From Gemmatimonadota bacterium (GTDB taxonomy: Bacteria; Gemmatimonadota; Gemmatimonadetes; Gemmatimonadales; GWC2-71-9), in the NCBI GenBank assembly GCA_003221035.1, contig QHUB01000014.1, positions 1 to 64,000 of the forward strand: a stretch of 64,000 nucleotides of DNA, given 5' to 3'. Positions 1 to 8,961 of this stretch are shown here, piece by piece. The notes beneath the pieces were generated by a model, which saw only the letters and a program-made list of their open reading frames with translations, was not told the DNA's origin and searched no databases. A program made the position numbers and the translations under genes. The stretch's first letter is position 1. Each line of letters opens with the position of its first letter.

Positions 1-2168
1 GCCAGGCTGGCGCTGAGCGTCCGGGGATTTTGGAAGTTCTTGTCGAACACGAATACGTCCGGGTGGTTCACGGCATTCGGCGCCACGTTGTCAGGCAACT
101 GGGCGTTCAAGGCAGGCACGGCACTGTTGAAATTCGAGTACGTCATGCCGATCGAGCCGTTCGTGCTGCGGCTCGACGCGAGGTTCAAGCCGGGGATTCG
201 GGCATAGAAAACCCCCACGCTCCCGCGGAAGACCCTGCGACCGTCAGCCGCCGGATCGTAGGCAAAGCCAAACCGCGGCTGCCACATCTTTTTGTCGGAC
301 GGGATCGTCCCATCCGACGGGAACGTGCTGGTCACCCCGCCAGCGGTGACCGTCTGGCCAATGAAGGGCCCAAAGAACACCTGGGACGGCGGCGTCAACG
401 GGTCAGGCTCGATCTGGGCTTCCCAGCGCAGTCCGTAATCCAACGTCAACTTGCTGTTTGGCTTCCACGTGTCCTGCAAGAACAGCGCGTACTCGGTCTG
501 GGGAATGTTCTGCGTTCCGGCCTCCTGGACCGAGCGTCCGACGCCGGCCTGCTGGAGGAACAGCAGCAATCCACTGGCATCGCCGGTGCTTTGGAACGCC
601 AGGAATGCGGGAACAGACGCGAAGATGTAGCGGGAGTTCGCAAACCCAACGAAGGTCTGAATCGAATGGACCTTGTTGTACTCGAAGCCTGCCTTGAAAA
701 AGTGGTCACCGCGCGAAAGTGAAACGTTGTCCAGCAGCTGGGTCCGCGTGTCGTAATAGGTGACCGGCAGGAAGAACGGCATGCCGAACCGGTAGCCGTA
801 CGTGAAATCCATCGCGACATCCGGGAACGGCCGGTTTCCGCCATCCACGCGGTTGGGACCGAGCAGCGCACTCCGCGGCCCCGCATACGGCCGCGGCCGG
901 TCCTCGCGCGAAAACTGGAAGCGGAACTCGTTGGTGAGATTCGGCTTCAGGAACGAGTTGAGGCTGCCGTTGATCGCGTTCGAATGATCCTGTTCGAGCC
1001 CATTGGCGCTGCGCGCCCAGTGATCGTAGTCGAACGTGCCGTTCTGCTGCTCCGACCAGGTGTAGTTGTACTTGAGCGACAGGTTATGCCGGGCCGAAAG
1101 CCGGAAATCCACCTTGGCCAGGAACGCCCGCGCATCATTGGTCCGGTCGATCGCGCCGTAATCACCGGCCAATGCGCCCCCGTACGCAGTATCCATCCAC
1201 GCCCGCAACAGGGGATCGATCCGGTTTGGATCAGTCTGCTTCGTCTCATCGTAGATCTGCTGGTCATACGCAACGAAGAAGAAGGCGCGGTCTTTCTTGA
1301 TCGGCCCGCCCAGCGTGAACCCGAACTGGTGCTGGGTAAAGTCCGGCGCCGGCAGAACCTCGCTCCCATGGTGCGGCTGCCCGGAAAGCGCGCCGTCCTT
1401 TCCATAGTAGTGGAGCGAGCCGTGCAGCTGGTTCGTGCCTGACTTCGTCACGACGTTGACGAAGCCCCCGCCCGAGCGCCCGAATTCGGCATTGGCGCCC
1501 GACGAGGTGACCACGATCTCCTGCACGGCGTCGAGGTTGAACGTGAACGGCGGACGCTGGCCGCCCCGCTGCTCGCCGAAGAACGGATTGTTGAAGTCGG
1601 CGCCATCCACCGAGACGTTGTTGTGAATCCCGCGCTGGCCGCTGATCGAGAGCTCGTCGCCGTCCGGTCCCTGCACCGTAGCCACGTGAGGCGTGAGCAG
1701 CGTCAGGTTCAGATAGTTGCGGCCGTTGTTCGGGAGACGCTGGACCGCCGCATCGGGCAGCCGAGTAGACGCCTCGACCTTCGTCGCCTCGACCACGGCC
1801 TGGGTCGCTTCGACCACCACGGCCTCCAACTGCACCGCCCCGAGCGCCAGGTTCAGGTTTACGGTCTCGCCGACACCCACTCGCACGCCGGTCTTGCTGG
1901 CCTCACCGAACCCCACCGCGCGCGCCGACACGTCGTAGGTGCCGAGGGGCATGAGCGGCGAGATGAAGATACCGCGGTCATTGGTCGTGACCTGCCGTTG
2001 GAAGCCGGTCTGTGTTTCGCGCAGCGCGACCGTGGCACCCGAGACCGCGGCTCCCGACGGATCGGTCACCGTGCCGCGAATGACGGCTGTCGTGGCCTGC
2101 GATTGTGCCGCGAGAACAACCGGAAATGCGAGAGCTACCGCCAGCGACGCAAGAAGCTTCCGCAGCAT
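1..2168 (-). CDS. TonB-dependent receptor with carboxypeptidase-regulatory domain (C-terminal part cut by window edge)
   Basis: Outer-membrane receptor of the TonB-dependent family; the substrate cannot be named from sequence. The ATG at 2168 follows a GGAGG Shine-Dalgarno and opens a signal peptide of about 21 residues ending in VLAAQ. Residues about 27-105 form an Ig-like CarboxypepD_reg repeat (IRGTVTDPSGAAVSGATV), followed by a plug domain with VDGADFNNPFF and then long barrel strands rich in alternating aromatics. The frame stays open to base 1, so roughly 722 codons are visible and the end of the barrel is missing. It is divergent from polX across a 140-base gap. Large receptors of this build are common in Gemmatimonadota, Acidobacteriota and Bacteroidota. 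Family assignment is firm; the ligand is unknown. Confidence 0.88.
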   Translation of the reverse strand, partial: MLRKLLASLAVALAFPVVLAAQSQATTAVIRGTVTDPSGAAVSGATVALRETQTGFQRQVTTNDRGIFISPLMPLGTYDVSARAVGFGEASKTGVRVGVGETVNLNLALGAVQLEAVVVEATQAVVEATKVEASTRLPDAAVQRLPNNGRNYLNLTLLTPHVATVQGPDGDELSISGQRGIHNNVSVDGADFNNPFFGEQRGGQRPPFTFNLDAVQEIVVTSSGANAEFGRSGGGFVNVVTKSGTNQLHGSLHYYGKDGALSGQPHHGSEVLPAPDFTQHQFGFTLGGPIKKDRAFFFVAYDQQIYDETKQTDPNRIDPLLRAWMDTAYGGALAGDYGAIDRTNDARAFLAKVDFRLSARHNLSLKYNYTWSEQQNGTFDYDHWARSANGLEQDHSNAINGSLNSFLKPNLTNEFRFQFSREDRPRPYAGPRSALLGPNRVDGGNRPFPDVAMDFTYGYRFGMPFFLPVTYYDTRTQLLDNVSLSRGDHFFKAGFEYNKVHSIQTFVGFANSRYIFASVPAFLAFQSTGDASGLLLFLQQAGVGRSVQEAGTQNIPQTEYALFLQDTWKPNSKLTLDYGLRWEAQIEPDPLTPPSQVFFGPFIGQTVTAGGVTSTFPSDGTIPSDKKMWQPRFGFAYDPAADGRRVFRGSVGVFYARIPGLNLASSRSTNGSIGMTYSNFNSAVPALNAQLPDNVAPNAVNHPDVFVFDKNFQNPRTLSASL

Positions 2169-2251
2169 GCTGCTGCCTCCGAATGGGTGGGGGAAATCGG
2201 TGTGCGGCTAGCCTATCACGCGCCGGGAGAGATGGCAAGCTCGGAAAACCG

Positions 2252-2297
2252 GACGGTAGGGGATGGTAGATACGACGACGGTAGAAGACGGTAAGGG
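2252..2297. repeat. Imperfect 10-base tandem repeat upstream of polX
   Basis: GACGGTA or GATGGTA occurs at 2252, 2262, 2277 and 2287, a roughly 10-base period interrupted by a 5-base insert. It fills most of the divergent gap between the TonB receptor and polX. The same kind of short-unit array recurs elsewhere in the window with different units (39665, 38165, 53012, 56477). No inverted partner is seen here. Confidence 0.6.
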
Positions 2298-2308
2298 TAC
2301 TTTATAAC

Positions 2309-4036
2309 ATGCAGAACGCCGAGATCGCACGATTGCTGGGAGACGTTGCGGACCTCTTGGAGATTTCCGCAGGCAATCCATTCAAGGTGCGCGCGTACCG
2401 CAACGCCGCCCGCACCGTCGCCGATCATCCTGACCCGATCGCCGAGCTGGTGTCGGGGGGGGAATTCGACCTGACCGACCTGGCCGGTATCGGTGGAGGA
2501 ATCGCCAAGGAAATCACCGCACTCGTCGAGACGGGCGTTCTGCCCCAACGTCAGCAGCTCATTGCCGCAATTCCGCCCGGCCTGCTCGATCTCCTGAGGA
2601 TCGCGGGCCTCGGACCGAAGCGCGTGAAGCTCTTTCACGACGAGCTGAAGGTGAACAGCGTGGCGGATCTGAAAGCGGCGCTGGATGCCGGCAACGTCGC
2701 CAAGCTGCCCGGCTTTGGCCCCAAGCTGCTCGAGAAAATTCGGGAAGGCGTGGCGGCGGCCGCGAGCGGCGACGGCCACAAGCGCATGGTGCTGCACGAG
2801 GCCGAGCAATATGCGCGGGCGATCGTGGAGTACCTGAAAGCCGGAGGAGGCATCGACGAGATCGACGTCGCGGGAAGCTTCCGCCGGCGCAAGGAAACGA
2901 TCGGCGATCTCGACATCGTCGTCACGTCATCGAAACCGGCGGCCGTGATCGAGCGCTTCGGCAAGTACGGCGAAGTCACGCATGTCGCCGCGCAGGGCGA
3001 CACGCGCTCGACCGTGCGGCTGTCGAGCGGACTGCAGGTGGACCTGCGCGTGGTCGAGCCGTCCTGCTTCGGCGCCGCGATGCAGTACTTCACGGGCTCC
3101 CAGGCGCACAACATCGAGTTGCGCAAGATCGCGCAGGCCAAAAAGCTGAAGCTGAACGAGTACGGCGTATTCCGCGGGTCGAAGTGCATTTCGGGCCGCA
3201 CCGAGCGCGACGTGTATGCCGCACTCGGCCTCGACTGGATCCCGCCCGAGCTGCGCGAGAATCGCGGCGAAATCGCGCTCGCGAAAGCGCACAAACTCCC
3301 GGCGCTGGTCACGCTCGACGACATCCGCGGCGATCTGCAGATGCACACCGACGCGAGCGACGGAAAAGCCACGCTCGCAGAAATGGTCGAAGCGGCCCGC
3401 GGCCTGCGCTACGAGTACATCGCGATCACCGACCACTCACCGCGGACGTCCATGGCCGGTCAGACGCCCGCAGAAATCCGCGCGCAATGGAAGGTGATCG
3501 ATACGCTGAACAAGGGAATGCGCGGCTTCCGCGTCCTCAAGAGCGTCGAGATGGACATTCTGGAGAGCGGCAAGCTCGACCTGCCCGACGACCTGCTCGC
3601 CGAAGCGGACTACGTCGTGGCGACAATCCATTACGGGCTCAAGCAAACCGAACGGCAGCTCACCGACCGGGTGCTCGGCGCCATCGCGAATCGCTGGGTG
3701 GATGCGATCGGCCACCCGACGGGGCGCATCGTGCCGGTGCGCCCGTCCTACCCGCTCGATTTCGACGTCGTGGCGAAAGCCGCGGCAGCCGCGAAATGCC
3801 TGCTGGAAATCAACGGCAGCGAGCGTATGGACTTGCCCGACACGCTGGCGGTGGCCGCGAAATCGCACGGCGTGCGGTTCGTGCTCTCGACGGACGCGCA
3901 CAACACGCGCGAGCTGGGATTCATGAAGTTTGCGGTCGCGGTGGCGCGACGGGCGGGACTCGAGGCCGGCGATATCGCCAACACGCGGCCGCTCCCGGAA
4001 TTCCTGAAAGGGTTACGTCGCAGCCGAAATCATTAA
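2309..4036 (+). CDS. polX: DNA polymerase/3'-5' exonuclease PolX
   Basis: Family X DNA polymerase for gap filling in base-excision repair, fused to a PHP nuclease domain. It has 575 residues, the normal bacterial PolX length. An N-terminal helix-hairpin-helix region (EIARLLGDVADLLEI near residue 5, then LAGIGGGIAKE) precedes the Pol-beta-like palm with the metal-binding pair in GDLDIVV near residue 200. The PHP domain starts near residue 341 with HTDASDGK and continues through AITDHSPR, VEMDIL, IGHPTGR and STDAHN, so the metal ligands look intact. Only a weak AAGGGT precedes the ATG, 11 bases away. The 3' end overlaps convergent rnhB by 24 bases. Confidence 0.95.
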   Translation: MQNAEIARLLGDVADLLEISAGNPFKVRAYRNAARTVADHPDPIAELVSGGEFDLTDLAGIGGGIAKEITALVETGVLPQRQQLIAAIPPGLLDLLRIAGLGPKRVKLFHDELKVNSVADLKAALDAGNVAKLPGFGPKLLEKIREGVAAAASGDGHKRMVLHEAEQYARAIVEYLKAGGGIDEIDVAGSFRRRKETIGDLDIVVTSSKPAAVIERFGKYGEVTHVAAQGDTRSTVRLSSGLQVDLRVVEPSCFGAAMQYFTGSQAHNIELRKIAQAKKLKLNEYGVFRGSKCISGRTERDVYAALGLDWIPPELRENRGEIALAKAHKLPALVTLDDIRGDLQMHTDASDGKATLAEMVEAARGLRYEYIAITDHSPRTSMAGQTPAEIRAQWKVIDTLNKGMRGFRVLKSVEMDILESGKLDLPDDLLAEADYVVATIHYGLKQTERQLTDRVLGAIANRWVDAIGHPTGRIVPVRPSYPLDFDVVAKAAAAAKCLLEINGSERMDLPDTLAVAAKSHGVRFVLSTDAHNTRELGFMKFAVAVARRAGLEAGDIANTRPLPEFLKGLRRSRNH

Positions 4037-4654
4037 CAGCTCGATCTGCGCGACGGGCTCGAAGCTGTAGCGGTGATGGCGCGTGGGACCGAGCCGCTGG
4101 ATGGCGTCGAGGTGCTCGGGCGTGGCGTAGCCCTTGTTCGTATGCCAGCAATAGCCGGGATAGCGCGCGGCGAGCCGGTCCATCAACGCGTCCCGCAAGA
4201 CCTTCGCGATGATCGAGGCGGCGGCGATCGAGTGACATTTCGCGTCGCCATCGACGATGGCCTCGTGCTCGCAACCGAGCTCGGGACAGGGCAGGCCGTC
4301 GATCAGCACGTGCGCGGGCACACAGCCCAGGCGATGCAGCGCGCGTTCCATCGCCAGGATCGACGCGCGCCGGATGTTGAGCCGGTCGATCTCGCGGACG
4401 CTGGCGGCTCCGATCGCAACGGCGAACGCCCGCTCGCGGATCTTCGTCACAAAACGCTCGCGTTTCGCGGCCGTCAGGACTTTGGAGTCGTCGAGCCCGC
4501 GGATCGGCTTGGCGCCCACCGGAAACACGACGGCCGCGGCCACCACTGGACCGGCCAGTGGGCCGCGGCCGACTTCATCGATTCCGGCGACGATGCCGCA
4601 ACCTTCACTCCACAACGCCGCCTCGCGTCTCAGCGATGGGCGGCGCTTGTTCAC
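4013..4654 (-). CDS. rnhB: Ribonuclease HII
   Basis: Removes RNA from RNA/DNA hybrids and single ribonucleotides from DNA. The 213-residue protein shows the RNase HII signature [15 protein letters not shown] near residue 24 with the catalytic Asp-Glu pair, LDDSK, and later [10 protein letters not shown] and [11 protein letters not shown]. The GTG start at 4654 overlaps the rplS stop in a GTGA arrangement, so it is the last gene of the ffh-rpsP-rimM-trmD-rplS-rnhB run and probably translationally coupled. The C-terminus overlaps polX on the other strand by 24 bases. Confidence 0.95.
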   Translation of the reverse strand: MNKRRPSLRREAALWSEGCGIVAGIDEVGRGPLAGPVVAAAVVFPVGAKPIRGLDDSKVLTAAKRERFVTKIRERAFAVAIGAASVREIDRLNIRRASILAMERALHRLGCVPAHVLIDGLPCPELGCEHEAIVDGDAKCHSIAAASIIAKVLRDALMDRLAARYPGYCWHTNKGYATPEHLDAIQRLGPTRHHRYSFEPVAQIELLMISAAT

Positions 4655-5064
4655 GCCGGCGCTTGCTCCTGATCCGACGAACCGACACTCGGGACCGTTA
4701 TCGCCTGGCCGGCGCCGCGCTTCTCGCGAATCCGGGCCGCCTTTCCGGCGAGCCGGCGCAGGAAGTAGAGCTTGGCGCGCCGCACACGGCCTTTGCGCAT
4801 CAAGCCGATCTCGGCAATGGACGGCGCGTGCAGCGGGAAAATCCGCTCGACGCCGACACCCGCGGAGATCTTGCGCACGGTAAAGGTCTCGTTGATGCCG
4901 CCACCGCGCCGGGCGATGCAGATGCCCTCGAACGCCTGCAGGCGCTCTTTTTCACCCTCACGCACGCGCACCATGACGCGCACCGTGTCCCCGGGAGCAA
5001 AGGCCGGAATGTCAGCCCGCAGGTTCTCCCTGGCGATGTCCTCTAGGAATCGTGTCTTTGCCAT
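4651..5064 (-). CDS. rplS: 50S ribosomal protein L19
   Basis: Protein at the 30S-50S interface of the large subunit. It has 137 residues; the core matches L19 throughout ([64 protein letters not shown]). A tail of about 20 residues after KAARI (REKRGAGQ then an acidic/Ser stretch) is longer than in E. coli. The start overlaps the end of trmD by 22 bases and the stop overlaps rnhB by 4, in the usual trmD-rplS order. Confidence 0.96.
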   Translation of the reverse strand: MAKTRFLEDIARENLRADIPAFAPGDTVRVMVRVREGEKERLQAFEGICIARRGGGINETFTVRKISAGVGVERIFPLHAPSIAEIGLMRKGRVRRAKLYFLRRLAGKAARIREKRGAGQAITVPSVGSSDQEQAPA

Positions 5065-5726
5065 AAATCCGGTCTCCGTTCACGCGTCAGGCGTTCGGCC
5101 TCGGCCTCGCGCCACGCCGCAATCTTGTCGTGGTCGCCACTCAACAATACGTCCGGGACGTCGTGCCCGCGATAGCTGGGCGGGCGCGTATAGCTCGGCG
5201 GCGCCAGCAGACCTTCATAATGCGAATCGGTCGACGCCGATTCATGGTCGCCGAGCGCGCCCGGCAGCAACCGCACGACCGCGTCGATGATGCAGAGCGC
5301 CGCCGGCTCGCCTCCCGACAACACGAAATCGCCGATCGACACCTCTTCCGCGCTCAGCACGTCGACCACTCGCTGATCGACATCTTTGTAGTGCCCGCAC
5401 AGCAAGGTCAGCTCGCTGCCCAGCGAATAGCGAACCGCGGCGTCGTGCGTGAACACCTTGCCGCGCGCGGACAGCACGACCGTCGGACCGTCGACCACCC
5501 GCAGATCCTCCACGGCCTCGACCATCGGCTCTACTTTCAACACCATGCCGGCGCCGCCGCCATAGGGCGCATCGTCCACCTTCTGATGCTTGTCGTGCGT
5601 GTAGCCGCGCAACTGCACGACACGGTATTGGACGATGCCTGCTTGTGCCGCCCGGCCCAGAATGCTCGATGCGAGCGCCGCGGTGAACCAGTCCGGAAAC
5701 AGCGTCACCACATTGATCCTGAGCAT
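5043..5726 (-). CDS. trmD: tRNA (guanine-N1-)-methyltransferase TrmD
   Basis: Methylates G37 at N1 in tRNAs that read CNN and CGG codons, which prevents +1 frameshifting. The 227-residue protein has the trefoil-knot SPOUT motifs [15 protein letters not shown] and [20 protein letters not shown], which bind S-adenosylmethionine, and the C-terminal [18 protein letters not shown] block. The ATG lies 2 bases after the rimM stop and the 3' end runs 22 bases into rplS, so the genes are almost certainly co-transcribed. Confidence 0.96.
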   Translation of the reverse strand: MLRINVVTLFPDWFTAALASSILGRAAQAGIVQYRVVQLRGYTHDKHQKVDDAPYGGGAGMVLKVEPMVEAVEDLRVVDGPTVVLSARGKVFTHDAAVRYSLGSELTLLCGHYKDVDQRVVDVLSAEEVSIGDFVLSGGEPAALCIIDAVVRLLPGALGDHESASTDSHYEGLLAPPSYTRPPSYRGHDVPDVLLSGDHDKIAAWREAEAERLTRERRPDLWQRHDS

Positions 5727-5728
5727 CG

Positions 5729-5944
5729 CTACTCATCCACCGCGACGAGCTGGTCCCGCCACCCTTCGACCGCCGCGCGCGACGTGACACCCTCGAATCC
5801 CAGCAACCATTCGCGGTGATAGGCGCGTCGCCGGGCCACCACCAGCGGGCCGGCGAGCACCTCACGCGCCTCATTCAGCACGTACATCCGCGCCTTGGGG
5901 ACGAACACTGTCCCGGGATTCTCGACGAGGGGAATCACCGACAC
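5729..5944 (-). CDS. rimM: RimM-like ribosome maturation factor, N-terminal domain only, start unresolved
   Basis: RimM helps mature the 30S head and binds S19. Position between rpsP and trmD and the motif GRLRKPHGQQGEV identify it. Two oddities are visible. First, the conserved N-terminal motif lies upstream of the first usable GTG (5944): the open frame continues back through GTC at 5983 into rpsP with no ATG, GTG or TTG. The real start may therefore be non-canonical (CTG at 5974 or ATC at 6013), or the sequence has an error. Second, the frame stops right after LVAVDE, the end of the N-terminal domain; the PRC-barrel domain that normally brings RimM to about 170 residues is absent and trmD begins 2 bases later. 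Coordinates given use the canonical GTG. Confidence 0.72.
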   Translation of the reverse strand: MSVIPLVENPGTVFVPKARMYVLNEAREVLAGPLVVARRRAYHREWLLGFEGVTSRAAVEGWRDQLVAVDE

Positions 5945-5982
5945 CTCGCCCTGTTGCCCGTGCGGCTTGCGCAGCCGCCCGA

Positions 5983-6258
5983 CTACGCGGCGGGCGTTGC
6001 CGGGCGAGCCGATTTGCCTAGTACGCCGGCCTTCTTCAAGAGCGAGCGCACGGTATCCGTCGGCAGCGCGCCCTTCTCGAGCCAGGCCCGCGCCTGCTCG
6101 GCGTTCACTTGGATCACCGCGGGGTTCGCGCGCGGATTGTAATTGCCGATCGTCGCCACAAAGCGGCCATCACGCGGCGACTTGGAATCCGCGACGACGA
6201 TGCGGAAGTACGACTGCCCCTTGCGTCCCTCGCGGCGTAGACGAATTCGAGTTGCCAT
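5983..6258 (-). CDS. rpsP: 30S ribosomal protein S16
   Basis: Small-subunit assembly protein. The 91 residues match S16: MATRIRLRREGRKGQSYFRI at the start, then VVADSKSPRDGRFVATIGNY and the AWLEKGALPTDTV block. It lies 8 bases downstream of ffh. Its last codons overlap the likely true start of rimM in another frame. Confidence 0.97.
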   Translation of the reverse strand: MATRIRLRREGRKGQSYFRIVVADSKSPRDGRFVATIGNYNPRANPAVIQVNAEQARAWLEKGALPTDTVRSLLKKAGVLGKSARPATPAA

Positions 6259-6266
6259 AGTGTGCT

Positions 6267-7574
6267 CTACATCCTTTTCAAGAACTTGCCCATCTTGCGC
6301 ATCTGCTGGAACTGTTCCAGCAGGCGATTCACTTCCTGCACGGTCCGTCCCGAGCCCTTCGCGATCCGTAGCTTCCGATTGCCGTTCAGCAGACCGGGAT
6401 CGGCTCGCTCTGCCGGCGTCATCGAGAGGACGATCGCCTCGACGTGCTTCAAGCGCTTGTCGTCCATCGAGACACCCTGCAGCGCCTTCGCGTTGAGTCC
6501 CGGCAACAGCCCCAGCACCTGCTTCAGCGGACCCATGTTCTGCATCTGCTTCAGGGCGACCAGAAAATCCTGCAGGTCCATCCCCTTTTTCGACTTCACT
6601 TTTTGCTCGAGCCGCTTCGCAGCGTCCGCGTCGATCGTCGCGGTCGCTTTCTCGACGAGCGCGACGACGTCACCCTGACCGAGGATCCGCCCCGCCATCC
6701 GGCCGGGATCGAACGGTTCCAGCGCTTCGGTCTTCTCGCCGACGCCGATGTACTTGATCGGCACGCCGGTTACGCCGTGAATCGACAGCGCCGCACCGCC
6801 GCGCGCATCACCGTCGAGCTTCGTCAGAATCACACCCGTGAGCCCGACGCCGTCGTGAAAGCCGCGCGCGATTTTTACCGCGTCCTGCCCCGTCATGCCA
6901 TCGGCGACGAGCAGCACTTCCTTCGGCGACACCGCCGCCTTCAGTGCCTTGAGCTCATCCATCATCTCGGCATCGATCTGCAGGCGACCGGCGGTATCGA
7001 CGATCACCGTGCGGGCACGCGCAGATTCGGCCTCGCGCAGCGATCGCTTCACCAGCGCCGGCACATCCGAGTCCCGGCTCCCGGCTCCCGGCTCCGGCAG
7101 CACCGGCACGTCGATCTGCTTGCCGAGCTGCCGCAGTTGCTCTGCCGCCGCCGGGCGATAGATATCCGCTGCGACCAGCGCCGGCGCCTTCTGCTCGAGC
7201 TTCAGGCGCCTCGCGAGCTTTGCCGCGGTGGTGGTCTTCCCCGATCCCTGTAACCCGACAAGCAGAACAACCGTCGGACCTACGGAGGCGAATTCGATGC
7301 CGGCTCTGGTGCCGCCAAGCAGCGTCGCGATTTCGTCATGTACCAGCTTGACGACTTGCTGGCCGGGACTCACGGACTTGACCTGCAGCGCTCCCACGGC
7401 TCGTTCGCGGACCCGCTCGACGAAGCCGCGCGTGACCTCGAAACTCACATCCGCCTCGAGCAGGTGGCGGCGAATCTCGCGCAGCGCGTCCGTGACGTCG
7501 CTTTCCGAGAGCACCCCGCGACCTCTGAGCCGGCTCAATACGCCGGTCAGCTGCTCGGAAAGGGCCGTAAACAT
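6267..7574 (-). CDS. ffh: Signal recognition particle protein Ffh
   Basis: GTPase subunit of the signal recognition particle; targets nascent membrane proteins to FtsY and the Sec translocon. It has 435 residues with an N domain, a G domain (G1 VGLQGSGKTT near residue 108, DTAGR, TKLDGDARGG) and a Met-rich M domain ending in MRKMGKFLKRM. Between VPVLPEPG and ALVKRSL (about residues 159-168) there is an insertion, encoded by a 7-base tandem repeat at 7073-7093, at a place where Ffh proteins usually have a short acidic turn. It heads the ffh-rpsP-rimM-trmD-rplS-rnhB run. Confidence 0.96.
   Translation of the reverse strand: MFTALSEQLTGVLSRLRGRGVLSESDVTDALREIRRHLLEADVSFEVTRGFVERVRERAVGALQVKSVSPGQQVVKLVHDEIATLLGGTRAGIEFASVGPTVVLLVGLQGSGKTTTAAKLARRLKLEQKAPALVAADIYRPAAAEQLRQLGKQIDVPVLPEPGAGSRDSDVPALVKRSLREAESARARTVIVDTAGRLQIDAEMMDELKALKAAVSPKEVLLVADGMTGQDAVKIARGFHDGVGLTGVILTKLDGDARGGAALSIHGVTGVPIKYIGVGEKTEALEPFDPGRMAGRILGQGDVVALVEKATATIDADAAKRLEQKVKSKKGMDLQDFLVALKQMQNMGPLKQVLGLLPGLNAKALQGVSMDDKRLKHVEAIVLSMTPAERADPGLLNGNRKLRIAKGSGRTVQEVNRLLEQFQQMRKMGKFLKRM
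7071..7098. repeat. 7-base tandem repeat inside ffh
   Basis: CCCGGCT occurs three times head to tail (7073, 7080, 7087), followed by a partial copy. On the coding strand the unit is AGCCGGG, close to the GGAGCCGGGA core of the repeats flanking the rhomboid gene. It lies in frame in the Ffh G domain. Confidence 0.7.
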
Positions 7575-7626
7575 AAGCGTAGCAAGCTAAACCGCGAGTA
7601 CCCGTAAACCAAGTGGGGGTCTTATT

Positions 7627-8961
7627 TTGGCGGTAATGCAGACGCCACAAACACCGCAGACGCAGCAGACGCCGCAGGTAGGCTCGCCGCCAGCCGTCCC
7701 GACGCCCCAGTGGGAGCGGCCGGATGATGCCGCGCGCGAGGCCCGCCTGAATGCCATGAAGCGACGCGCCACGGGGTTACTGCTGGTGGCGCTCGCCATC
7801 TTCGTGGTCGCCAGCCTGCTCGAGGCCCAGTACCCCTGGCTCGGCTACGTCAGAGCGACAGCGGAAGCTTCTCTGGTCGGCGGACTCGCCGACTGGTTCG
7901 CCGTCACCGCGCTGTTCAAGCATCCGCTGGGCTTGCCGATTCCGCACACCGCCATCGTGGCGACGCGCAAAGAGCGCATCGGGCAGATCCTTGGCAACTT
8001 CGTACAGAACCACTTCTTGTCGCGTGAAGTCATCGCGGCAAACCTGCGGCGCGTTCATCCCGCCGAGCGGGCGTCGCAATGGCTCGCCGACCGGAAGCAT
8101 GCTCAGCAGATCTCCCGGCAATTCGCGAGCGGCTTGATGAAGACGCTGGATGGCTTGCCCCCGAACGAGCTGCAGGATCTGCTCAGCCAGGTCGTCCGCA
8201 ATCGCGTGCGCACAATCCGCGTCGCGCCCGCCCTCGGCAAGACACTCGCGCTCGCGCTCGCCGACAACCGGCAAGAAGAGCTGCTCAACGCGACCGTGAA
8301 GCTCGCCGCCGAAGCGGTACGCAACAATCGGGAGTTGATCCGTGAGCGCGTGAAGCAGGAGACGCCGTGGTGGGTGCCGCCCGTGGTCGACGACAAGATC
8401 TATCAGAAGATCATCGTCGCGGTCGAACGGCTGCTGCAGGACATGGTGATGGATCCGGCGCATCCGCTGCGCACGGCGTTCGACAAGGCGCTCAACGATT
8501 TCATCGAGCGGCTGCAGCATTCACCCGAGGTCATCGCGCGCGCCGAAGCGCTCAAGGAAGAGTGGCTGATGGGCGCGCAGACCGATGAGCTCGCGCGAAA
8601 GCTCTGGGACGGCGTCCGCGAGGCGATCGACAAGTACGCGACGAAGACCGATGGCGGCGAGAGTCCCAATCCCCTCGACAGCGGCCTCGCGGAATTCGGC
8701 ATTGCCTTGCTGTCGAACCCGACGCTGCTCGCCGACATCGACGACCTGCTGATCGATCTCACGGCCGGCGTCGTCGAGCGGTACCGGCACGAGATCGGCG
8801 ATCTCATCGCCAAGACGGTCGCGAGCTGGGATTCTCAAGCGACGTCACGGCGGTTCGAGCTGGCGGTGGGGCGTGACCTGCAGTTCGTACGAATCAACGG
8901 CACGCTGGTCGGCGGGCTGGTCGGCCTGCTGATCTACACGATCACTCGTTTCCTCCGCTGA
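7627..8961 (+). CDS. DUF445 family membrane-anchored protein
   Basis: Protein of the DUF445 (YjiN/YheB) family, function unknown. After about 35 residues rich in Gln, Pro and Thr (a QTPQ repeat) there is a hydrophobic segment (LLLVALAIFVVASLL), then the family core with GGLADWFAVTALFKHPLG and TRKERIGQILGNFV. A second hydrophobic segment closes the protein (LVGGLVGLLIYTITRFL), giving an N-in/C-in two-pass layout with a large soluble, largely helical middle. The frame opens with TTG at 7627; ATG at 7636, three codons later, is the more likely start. It is divergent from ffh (52-base gap) and overlaps the convergent metallopeptidase by 20 bases. Confidence 0.85.
   Translation: MAVMQTPQTPQTQQTPQVGSPPAVPTPQWERPDDAAREARLNAMKRRATGLLLVALAIFVVASLLEAQYPWLGYVRATAEASLVGGLADWFAVTALFKHPLGLPIPHTAIVATRKERIGQILGNFVQNHFLSREVIAANLRRVHPAERASQWLADRKHAQQISRQFASGLMKTLDGLPPNELQDLLSQVVRNRVRTIRVAPALGKTLALALADNRQEELLNATVKLAAEAVRNNRELIRERVKQETPWWVPPVVDDKIYQKIIVAVERLLQDMVMDPAHPLRTAFDKALNDFIERLQHSPEVIARAEALKEEWLMGAQTDELARKLWDGVREAIDKYATKTDGGESPNPLDSGLAEFGIALLSNPTLLADIDDLLIDLTAGVVERYRHEIGDLIAKTVASWDSQATSRRFELAVGRDLQFVRINGTLVGGLVGLLIYTITRFLR

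Noticed and set aside
2303-2308. TATAAC directly before the polX ATG as a -10 promoter box
   Set aside because: Transcription would start inside the gene, downstream of the conserved N-terminus, so this hexamer cannot serve the annotated start.
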